Positions 58,401-64,000 of a stretch of 64,000 bases of DNA are shown here, one piece after another. Made by a program: the position numbers and the translations under genes. The stretch covers positions 212,575-276,574 of the forward strand of contig NZ_KE383898.1 of the NCBI RefSeq assembly GCF_000422665.1, written 5' to 3'. Origin of the DNA: Ferrimonas senticii DSM 18821 (GTDB lineage Bacteria > Pseudomonadota > Gammaproteobacteria > Enterobacterales > Shewanellaceae). The notes beneath the pieces were generated by a model that saw only the letters and a list, made by a program, of their open reading frames with translations, did not search any database and was not told where the DNA came from. Each line of letters starts with the position of its first letter. Position 1 is the first letter of the stretch.

Positions 58401-61220
58401 AATGATCTGGTTCGAGTCGATCATCGCGCAGCCTTAAGCTTTGCTGCTGATGAGGATTTCAGCATCAGTGTTTGGGTCAACCCCGATGCCGACAGTGGCT
58501 GGCGCGGCTTGGTGACCAAATCGCGGGATCAACGGCCGTGGTATGGGCTGTGGATCGATCCCGACGATGACTGGGTTTTTGGCGGCAACAGCAACTTAGC
58601 GACGCCGCAATCCATACAGGCCAACCGATGGCAGCATCTGGTGGCGGTACAGCACGGCGCGCTGAACCGACGCGATGTTTATCTAGATGGGGTATTGGTC
58701 GCCACGGGCGCCGGTCAGCCTGCCAGCGGCAGCGGCGATCTGTTGTTTGCTGGCACCGATGCGGTTAGCGAGTATTTTGCTGGCAGTTTGGATGAGATCC
58801 GCCTCTATCGGCGGGCACTCAGTGCCGATGAGGTTGCAACCTTAGCCACCATTGCTCCTGGCGGTGAACAGCCGCAGTTGCTGGTGGCCAACGATGACAG
58901 CGCCACGGTGTTGGTTGGCGAAGCGGTCGATATCGCGGTGCTGGCTAACGACAGTGCCGATGCCGGATTGGCACTGGATTCAGTCGAGATTGTGACCGCA
59001 CCGATGGTCGGCAACATCGAACTTATCAATAGCGACAGCGGCACTGTGGTTTATCGCCATTTGGGTGACAGCGCCACGGTCGATAGCTTTAGCTATCGCG
59101 TTCAAGATGGCAATGGTCAATGGTCGCAACCGGCGACGGTAACGATAACCGTGCAGGCGGTAACCTCGGTGCCCACGTTGGAGCAAGGGTTACTTGGCTA
59201 CTGGTCATTTGAAGGCAACGATCCGGGCTTTGTGCAGGATTTCAGTGGCAATCAGCGCAGTGGTCGAATTGATGGCGCCCAGCGAATTGGCGGTCGTTTC
59301 GGTCAAGGGTTGCAGTTTGATGGTGTAGATGATCAGGTAGTGGTGGCGCACGACAGTGGCTTGGCCTTTGCGCGGCGCGACAGCTACACCTTGTCAGTTT
59401 GGGTGGAGGCGAGCCTTAGTCAAAGTGGCTGGCGCGGATTGGTGAATAAGTCCCGCGATGATAGCCCTTGGTATGGGCTGTGGATCTCCGCCCGTGATCG
59501 CTGGACCTATGGCGGTGGCAATTTGGAGGCGGTGGCTATCAGCAGCGGTTGGCATCATCTGTTGATCACTCAAGACGGTGAGGCTGGCAGTCGTCGTTTC
59601 TACATTGATGGCGAACTGGTGCGCCGTGGCGATGCGCGAACCAGTGATGGCAGTGGCGATCTGTTATTTGGGGCGGCGGCATCGGTGGCGGAGTTCTTCC
59701 AAGGCAAGTTGGATGAAGTGCGTTTGTATGACCGCGCCTTTAGCGATGACGAAGCCAGCGCCTTGTATCAATACGATCCCAACAGTGCCCCGGTGGAAGC
59801 GGTGGTTGCTGCCGATGACAGTGCCAGTGTCGCGTATCTTGGCTTGATTGATATTGCGGTATTTGACAATGACAGTGCCGACAGCGGTATCGATCCGTTT
59901 AGCTTTGAGCTAATCGAAGCGCCGCAAAGCGGCGAGGTGTACTTTGATGTCGACAGCGGCTTGGCCCGTTATGTTCATCAACACGCGGCGCCGAGTGACA
60001 GTTTCCGTTATCGCTTTAGCAGTGAAAATGGCCAGCAGAGTAATGTCGCCACTGTCACGGTAGCGATTGCGCAAGGGCCACCGACCATCAGCGTTAGTGC
60101 GCCGCAAACCACGCTGTCGACCGAGCAGTCGCTGCTTATCAATTGGCAGTTAGGTGGCGATCAATCGTTATTTAACCATCTGCATATCAGTGTTAACGAT
60201 GGCCCCCACATCACTTTGCATCAATACGATGCTGGCCAGTACAGTTTGCCGCCTCAGACCGTAGGCAGCTACCAAGTGCGAGTTTGGTTGGTGGATCAAA
60301 ACCATCAAGCCATCGGCGGCGATGGCAGTGAAGACAGCATCACCTTCACGGTGGTGCCACTGCCACAAACACCCTCGATTTTGCCGGCCGGTGGCAGTTT
60401 TGCAGAGCCGGTGACAGTCACACTGCAAAGTGCTGATCCGGTGCCGCTGTACTACAGCTTGGATGGTTCATTGCCGACCACCACCAGTCAGCGCTATCAG
60501 GGGGCGTTTGATCTAACCGAGTCGACGACGCTGAAAGCGGTTGCGATCAACAGTGATGGGGTCGTCAGTGCGGTGGCAGAAGCTGACTTTGTGATCACCA
60601 GCAGCGAGCCGCAGGAGCCCGATTTGGTTGGCTATTGGCCGCTGGATAACATCGCCGCCGGCAGTATCGTCGAGGATCGTTCCGGCAACGGTTTGGATGG
60701 GGTGAATATCGATGGCGTTGTGGTGCAAGGGCAAGTCAACGGAGCGCTCTATTTTGATGGCAACCAAGCACGGGTAGAGATCCCACATGATCCGGCGCTA
60801 GCGTTTGAGTTCTTTGACAGCTTTACCCTGTCGGTGTGGGTTAAGTTGGATGGCGAAGCGGATGGTTGGACCGCCATCGTCAATAAATCCCGTAATGAGC
60901 GACCATTCTATGGTTTGTGGATTGCGCCATGGAATCGTTGGAAGTTTGGCGGCGCCGGCCGCGACAGCGATGGCCCACGGGTTGCCGACGATGGCCAGTG
61001 GCATCATCTGGTGATCAAGCAATCGATGGGGCTTCGCAGCTTGTATGTCGATGGTGAGTCCAAAATAATTGGAATGGCCGCCGATGGCGATGGTTCTGGA
61101 CCGATGTGGTTTGCCGGTGCGCCCAGCGTCAGCGAAGCCTTTAAAGGCTATCTGGATGAGGTTCGTCTGTATCGCCGCGCCCTTAGTGATGAAGAGATCC
61201 AAGCATTAGGGCAACCTTAA
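55434..61220 (+). CDS. Giant secreted sugar-dehydrogenase/PKD/LamG protein (1928 aa)
   Basis: 1928 residues. The signal peptide (LSVALLWLLAVGAVDA) is followed by a glucose/sorbosone dehydrogenase-type propeller to about 540 (ALEREGKIWVIDQNQPLATP, DHGMLGFALDPDFAANGYLY, RVWALGLRNPFRMTI). A PKD domain lies at about 555-645 (WQFGDGSEANGTQVSHQF). Cadherin-like Ig modules follow (VARPDSYNLQLGQADIFLEV), with chitobiase-type segments (PLYYSLDGSLPTTTSQRYQG). There are three LamG domains of about 170 residues, each containing RDxxPWYGLW or RNERPFYGLW. It probably acts on sugars or polysaccharide at the surface. An inner ATG (55446) is an alternative start. Confidence 0.88.
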   Translation: MRGVMFCLCRRLSVALLWLLAVGAVDAANFANPNFTETAISRPDGGGWQGLVAIQFSPDGSRIYALEREGKIWVIDQNQPLATPLLDISDEVFTLRDHGMLGFALDPDFAANGYLYLYYVVDRHHLEHCQEPTSGSGAAICDAQYDVDFSTNQTSATIGRITRYQLQLAPGQTDYHRAEATNYDSRLVLLGRDMTDGAPVLHDSHGVGSLLFGTDGSLLASMGDGASFSSVDVGSASETAYQRGLADGIIRFDENVGAYRAQMINSLSGKVLRLNPQTGEGYPSNPFYHASYPRSPQSRVWALGLRNPFRMTIKPGTGSHNSADGNPGVLLLGDVGYFDWEELLVIDRPALNFGWPVYEGMDFEHRYYARSPVDTLTSAQLGCEVLFRELIAQQQFGSWSLTNPCGGLPLSGLPAFEHRRPTLTWFDGELGAFTPHFQDGSAISVKIGDAIPGTATVPVSGTPFRGNSSTGGIWYQTGNYPESYFDSYFHGDFGAQWIRHLRFDEQYRVTEVNEFADDAGGVVFIGSHPQSGDLYYISWASFLYHVEYAPGGNRPPQAQIAADKQFGASPLTVNFSSAQSSDPEQQALQSQWQFGDGSEANGTQVSHQFVADSSAPQQFEVSLTVTDSGNPSQSDRATMVVSVNNTPPQVSITSPLNNSLYPLVGDSIYPLTAAISDNEHSASQLSCQWQLSLVHNDHQHDDPPLTDCDAEVVVAPIGCDGDQYHYAVTLTVTDGAGLATSAVSRMYPDCSGDNGVPVARPDSYNLQLGQADIFLEVISNDDFAADMQLELLSQPSHGLLSAASDNLGFVYSSVGNQALTDRFSYRLVNSQGLRSAPAEVTINLANLGDWPQLADVQIWPNDGQPVEYGSTLSLQNPNPSALIRFSGDGSEPTPASTDFRDPTFLFESQLIQARAYLDGYLPSNIASQYIEVRPQPMPLPTAGLIGYWPLNEGSGNRAVDYSGSGFDGVISGASWSSGWDGAALRFDGSNDLVRVDHRAALSFAADEDFSISVWVNPDADSGWRGLVTKSRDQRPWYGLWIDPDDDWVFGGNSNLATPQSIQANRWQHLVAVQHGALNRRDVYLDGVLVATGAGQPASGSGDLLFAGTDAVSEYFAGSLDEIRLYRRALSADEVATLATIAPGGEQPQLLVANDDSATVLVGEAVDIAVLANDSADAGLALDSVEIVTAPMVGNIELINSDSGTVVYRHLGDSATVDSFSYRVQDGNGQWSQPATVTITVQAVTSVPTLEQGLLGYWSFEGNDPGFVQDFSGNQRSGRIDGAQRIGGRFGQGLQFDGVDDQVVVAHDSGLAFARRDSYTLSVWVEASLSQSGWRGLVNKSRDDSPWYGLWISARDRWTYGGGNLEAVAISSGWHHLLITQDGEAGSRRFYIDGELVRRGDARTSDGSGDLLFGAAASVAEFFQGKLDEVRLYDRAFSDDEASALYQYDPNSAPVEAVVAADDSASVAYLGLIDIAVFDNDSADSGIDPFSFELIEAPQSGEVYFDVDSGLARYVHQHAAPSDSFRYRFSSENGQQSNVATVTVAIAQGPPTISVSAPQTTLSTEQSLLINWQLGGDQSLFNHLHISVNDGPHITLHQYDAGQYSLPPQTVGSYQVRVWLVDQNHQAIGGDGSEDSITFTVVPLPQTPSILPAGGSFAEPVTVTLQSADPVPLYYSLDGSLPTTTSQRYQGAFDLTESTTLKAVAINSDGVVSAVAEADFVITSSEPQEPDLVGYWPLDNIAAGSIVEDRSGNGLDGVNIDGVVVQGQVNGALYFDGNQARVEIPHDPALAFEFFDSFTLSVWVKLDGEADGWTAIVNKSRNERPFYGLWIAPWNRWKFGGAGRDSDGPRVADDGQWHHLVIKQSMGLRSLYVDGESKIIGMAADGDGSGPMWFAGAPSVSEAFKGYLDEVRLYRRALSDEEIQALGQP

Positions 61221-61239
61221 CGATAGCTTGCAGCGATTA

Positions 61240-61302
61240 GTTGTTGGTGAATAGTCATCAGTAATCAGTTGTTAGTGAACAGTCATTAGTTGTCAGTCAT
61301 TA
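61240..61302 (+). repeat. Degenerate heptamer array AGTNNNN x9 after the giant gene
   Basis: Nine consecutive 7-bp units: AGTTGTT, GGTGAAT, AGTCATC, AGTAATC, AGTTGTT, AGTGAAC, AGTCATT, AGTTGTC, AGTCATT. Eight start with AGT. The array lies 20 bp after the stop codon of the plus-strand giant gene and reads in that gene's sense. Confidence 0.85.
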
Positions 61303-61326
61303 GCTAAAAGCTAAGAACTAAGAGTA

Positions 61327-61361
61327 AAAAACGGTGGCTGTTTGCAGCCACCGTTTTTATG
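61327..61361. terminator. Bidirectional terminator between the giant gene and the DUF3379 gene
   Basis: AAAAAACGGTGGCTG-TTTG-CAGCCACCGTTTTTAT: a perfect 10-bp GC stem flanked by A-run and T-run, serving both converging genes. Heptamer arrays lie on both sides of it. Confidence 0.93.
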
Positions 61362-61366
61362 TTTCC

Positions 61367-61436
61367 ATCGACTATCGACTATCGACTATCGACTATCGAC
61401 TATCGACTATCGACTATCGACTATCGACTATCGACT
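61367..61436 (-). repeat. Heptamer array (ATCGACT)x10 touching the DUF3379 stop codon
   Basis: Ten perfect copies of ATCGACT (plus strand). In the sense of the minus-strand DUF3379 gene the unit reads AGTCGAT. The last T of the array is the first base of the gene's TTA (TAA) stop triplet. Confidence 0.98.
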
Positions 61437-62134
61437 TACAGAAATTGCATGTTGTCGGTCAGTTGCTGCATTACCGGTTGCAGTTCGGCTTCGCCCTCGG
61501 CTACCAGTGCCAAATGCAGGTTGTGGGTGTCCAGCCCCATGCCATGGTAGCGGTCGTTATCAAACTGCTTTGGCAGGGTGTTGCCATCTTGGCTTGGGAT
61601 CACAAACAGGGTGATCTGGCCATGTTCGGTATCCATCACTACATGCAGGCTGCGGACCCCGTCAAAGTCGCAATAGTTGGCGTAACGGACGCTGCCTGGC
61701 AGCGCGGTTAAGGTTCCACCTAGCGGCTGCATCTTATGGTTAAGGCTGGCTAAAGTGACCTGTTCATCGACGTTGGCAATAAAGCTGGCCTCATGATCCA
61801 TGTGCGCCAAAGCGTGCAAGCCCAGATCCTGCGGTTGATTGTTAAATACGGTAAAACTTAAGCCGACGGCGAAGGCGACCGAGGCTGCTGCGGCCAGTTG
61901 CCAGCGATGGCGACGGCGGCTTTGTTGATGAACCGCCAAGTTTTGTCGTAATAACAGCCGTTCGGCTAAATCTTCTGGTACTGCTATATCAAGGGCACGG
62001 TCGATGCTCGCGTCCAGTTGCCGCACCTCTTGCACAAACTGCTGTCGCTGGGGGCTGTTGTTTGAGTCGCTGTTGGCGATCTGATCATCGTGTGGATCAG
62101 CCAGCAAACGACGGCGAAATTCTAAATCATCCAT
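61436..62134 (-). CDS. DUF3379 protein, probable anti-sigma factor
   Basis: 232 residues from ATG 62134, the usual family start (MDDLEFRRRLLADP); GTG 62146 is possible. The N-terminal helical domain (to about 75) is followed by one membrane helix (WQLAAAASVAFAVGLSFTVF). The periplasmic domain contains DHEASFIANVDEQVTLASLN and VRYANYCDFDGVRSLHVVMD. The gene overlaps the end of an ECF sigma factor gene. DUF3379 next to a sigma factor is a recurring pair, and the membrane topology fits an anti-sigma factor. That role is inferred. Confidence 0.85.
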   Translation of the reverse strand: MDDLEFRRRLLADPHDDQIANSDSNNSPQRQQFVQEVRQLDASIDRALDIAVPEDLAERLLLRQNLAVHQQSRRRHRWQLAAAASVAFAVGLSFTVFNNQPQDLGLHALAHMDHEASFIANVDEQVTLASLNHKMQPLGGTLTALPGSVRYANYCDFDGVRSLHVVMDTEHGQITLFVIPSQDGNTLPKQFDNDRYHGMGLDTHNLHLALVAEGEAELQPVMQQLTDNMQFL

Positions 62135-62690
62135 TGCGTTGTTCACTCATACTCTGGCTGTCATCAAGGGCATCCCGCAGCTGATTGCGGGCACGGAAAA
62201 GACGAGTCATCACGGTGTTACGATTCAGTTCTAAGATGGTGGCAATCTCATCCCCAGAGAAGCCGTACATCACCTGCAATATCAGCGGTTCGCGATATTC
62301 TGGTGCCAGCTTAGCGATCTGTACCCGCACCAAGTGCTGTTCGGTATTTTGCGCCGGACCATGACTGCTGTCGGCCACCGGCACATCATCGATGTCGGTC
62401 AGATCAAACTGCTTACGCTCAAAGCGGCGGGCGTTTTCCCGCCGTAAAATGGTGATCAGCCACGCTTTGGCGGCTTTCTCATCTTTGAGCGAGTCCAGCG
62501 ATTTCCACGCCCGCAAAAAGGTCTCTTGCACCAGATCTTCCGCTACCGGTTTGTCATGCACCAACCAGTAGGCGTAGCGGTAAAGATCCCCATGCAGCGC
62601 CCGTACTAGCGCCTCGTAACGTCGTTGTTTACTTATCATGTCTACATTGACCGAGGTCGCTGCAGATTTCTTTCCAAACCCAGCAAACAT
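62127..62690 (-). CDS. ECF-type RNA polymerase sigma factor
   Basis: 187 residues. Region 2 is RYEALVRALHGDLYRYAYWL...VAEDLVQETFLRAWKSLDSL, with the core-binding and -10-reading parts. Region 4 ends the protein (LAPEYREPLILQVMYGFSGD, EIATILELNRNTVMTRLFRA). AGGA lies 7 nt before ATG 62690. It overlaps the DUF3379 gene, so the two are translationally coupled. It lies 98 bp downstream of the batD gene on the same strand and may share its transcript. Target genes are unknown. Confidence 0.92.
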   Translation of the reverse strand: MFAGFGKKSAATSVNVDMISKQRRYEALVRALHGDLYRYAYWLVHDKPVAEDLVQETFLRAWKSLDSLKDEKAAKAWLITILRRENARRFERKQFDLTDIDDVPVADSSHGPAQNTEQHLVRVQIAKLAPEYREPLILQVMYGFSGDEIATILELNRNTVMTRLFRARNQLRDALDDSQSMSEQRNG

Positions 62691-62788
62691 TTTTGATTCC
62701 TACCTTGGATGAGAGTGCGCTGCTAATCCTGCTTGGTTACCAGCCGCAGCGCCTCTGATGATGCCAGTTTACCACTGTGTGATTGGTG

Positions 62789-64000
62789 TCACAGTGGATT
62801 TAGTGCCGCCAGTGCCGCCGCTTGTGGTTGTTGCCAACGACACTGGCCAAGCAATTGCGCCAGAGTTGCGCCCTGCCAAGCACCGCGCTGCTGGCCGAAG
62901 CACTGCTGCTGCAGTTGATCTATTTCAGCGCTGAGCTGCGGCTGCAACTGCTTTAATTGCGCTAAATCGATGACTTGGCCGTGCTGTTCGCTGGCCCAGC
63001 GTGGCAGCAGGTTTAGCACGGTGCTGGCATCGTTTTGCTGGCAGGCATTGAGCAGTTGCGACAACAGGGCAGAGCGGTCACTCATCGGCTTTGGGGCGGC
63101 AATGTCAACGCGGCTGGAAGGCTTGCCGCGTCGCCAGCCCCAGTAAAGTGTCAGTAGCCACAGCAGGGCGAACAGCGCGGTCAGTCCTTGCCACAGTCGC
63201 GGCGCAGCGGTTGGTTCGGCGCTAACCACCGTAACCGCTGGCGCAAGTGGGGCGGCGGCACTGCTGCTGGGAGCAACTTCGATGGTTTGCGCTGGCAATG
63301 TCGCCCACTCCTGCTGATTGGTACGCACATTCCACCATGGCACGCTGATCTCAGGGATGGTTAGCGTACCGGCATGCTGTGGCACCAAGGCTACCGATTG
63401 AATCAGCCGCGCGACTAGTTGTCCGGCCTGTGTACCGCCTTCACGCTGCGGTTTGTCGGGGTAGGCGCGAAAATCTCCCAGCTGTTTTAGCGCCAGATCC
63501 GGCAACGATTCGGCGGTGGTGCCGACCGCCGTCAGACGCATATTCAAGGTGATTGGCTGGCCTACTTCAAACTGCTGATTGGCGAACTCTTCCGCTTGTA
63601 AGGTCACCAGATCAGCCGCCAGCCATTGGCCTTGGTAACTGTCGGGCTGGGGTTTGACCGTCAGCACAATCGGATCGCTGGCAACGGCCACGGTGCGCAG
63701 GCGGGCGCCATTAAAGAAGCTGTTGCCGCCCTGCATTCGCAGATCACCTTCAAAGTTGACGCTGCCAAGGTCAATTTGGCCACTGCGCTGCGGTTGCAAC
63801 GCATATTGGCGAACGATCACCTGCATCCGTCGGCCATCAATCACTTCGGTAGTCGACTGATCTTGGCCAAGTTGCTGAATATCAACATCGGGGTGTTGTG
63901 GCGGGTTGAGGCTGCCGCGCTGCAGATCCGCTGCCAACAGCAACTTGACCGTCAACACCGCCGGTTGCCCGAGCCACAGTTGCTGATTGTTGAGCTCGAT
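62789..64000 (-). CDS. BatD-like oxygen tolerance protein, 5' end beyond the window
   Basis: 404 codons are present and the frame stays open to the right edge, so the N-terminus is missing. The visible part starts with the beta-rich domain of BatD (WLGQPAVLTVKLLLAADLQR), continues with repeats such as PQRSGQIDLGSVNFEGDLR and PQHAGTLTIPEISVPWW, and has one membrane helix (LWQGLTALFALLWLLTLYWG). A cytoplasmic helical tail follows. BatD works with the MoxR ATPase and von Willebrand-domain Bat proteins in envelope stress or aerotolerance. Those partners are expected beyond the right edge. Confidence 0.87.
   Translation of the reverse strand: MELNNQQLWLGQPAVLTVKLLLAADLQRGSLNPPQHPDVDIQQLGQDQSTTEVIDGRRMQVIVRQYALQPQRSGQIDLGSVNFEGDLRMQGGNSFFNGARLRTVAVASDPIVLTVKPQPDSYQGQWLAADLVTLQAEEFANQQFEVGQPITLNMRLTAVGTTAESLPDLALKQLGDFRAYPDKPQREGGTQAGQLVARLIQSVALVPQHAGTLTIPEISVPWWNVRTNQQEWATLPAQTIEVAPSSSAAAPLAPAVTVVSAEPTAAPRLWQGLTALFALLWLLTLYWGWRRGKPSSRVDIAAPKPMSDRSALLSQLLNACQQNDASTVLNLLPRWASEQHGQVIDLAQLKQLQPQLSAEIDQLQQQCFGQQRGAWQGATLAQLLGQCRWQQPQAAALAALNPL

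Noticed and set aside
61334-61711. Open frames with repeated STIDYRL peptides
   Set aside because: They are the three-frame translation of the 7-bp array plus antisense of the DUF3379 gene; no ribosome-binding site or homology.

Overview
The window looks like chromosomal DNA of a marine-type gammaproteobacterium, probably in or near the Alteromonadales (Shewanella/Ferrimonas-like). This rests on conserved gene order: ybfF-seqA-pgm and fldA-ybfE side by side, yfbR next to alaA, a BatD gene followed by an ECF sigma factor and a DUF3379 protein, bkd E1alpha-E1beta-E2, nadA, fadL and putP. Most genes are housekeeping. I see no prophage, CRISPR array or intact IS.

Layout. 0-0.6 kb: an identical-copy tRNA-Ser(GGA) on the minus strand, embedded in tRNA-derived repeats that run off the left edge. 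0.6-7.1 kb: YeiH-type exporter, a 47-aa membrane ORF, the pstSCAB phosphate importer, a TM2/zinc-ribbon protein and MarC. 7.1-18.1 kb: a DUF4397 lipoprotein, two HD-domain nucleotide hydrolases (dgt-like and yfbR), alaA, fldA, ybfE, a DUF2788 protein, ybfF, seqA, pgm and the circularly permuted GTPase ylqF. 18.2-40.6 kb: the main accessory block. It has a minus-strand run of up to 16 tightly packed genes, a divergent three-gene plus-strand operon, and a convergent apbE. 40.6-50.0 kb: msrA, astE with a small TA-flanked inverted-repeat element at its stop codon, the branched-chain keto acid dehydrogenase operon, a VOC protein, a GlxA-type regulator, a LysE-type exporter and nadA. 50.0-51.2 kb: a second tRNA-Ser(GGA), preceded by three 125-bp repeats that each carry its first 21 nt and followed by three degenerate repeats carrying its 3' end. 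51.2-64 kb: a rhodanese, fadL, putP, an ElaA-like acetyltransferase, a 1928-aa secreted sugar-dehydrogenase/PKD/LamG protein, a sigma factor with a DUF3379 protein, and a BatD gene cut by the right edge.

The block at 18.2-40.6 kb is the best candidate for a little-described system. It encodes one ExbB/TolQ-like and two ExbD/TolR-like proteins, a TonB-like protein with an AgmX/PglI-type C-terminus, three TPR or coiled-coil envelope proteins, two small outer-membrane barrels, and a DUF3570/DUF4266/TlpA module. With them are secreted c-type haem proteins (five CxxCH sites in three proteins), a Tat-exported DUF1501-like protein and ApbE. The motor and TPR part resembles, by gene content, the Agl-Glt machinery of Myxococcus. 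The rest points to a redox activity at the cell surface. This is inference from gene content.

Three kinds of non-coding structure also stand out. (1) tRNA-Ser half-gene arrays filled with mini-hairpins of the C-GNA-G loop type. (2) Seven-base tandem arrays sharing the register AGTNNNN, each directly after a gene's stop codon and in that gene's sense direction. (3) A 242-bp inverted-repeat element inserted so that the astE stop codon is preserved.
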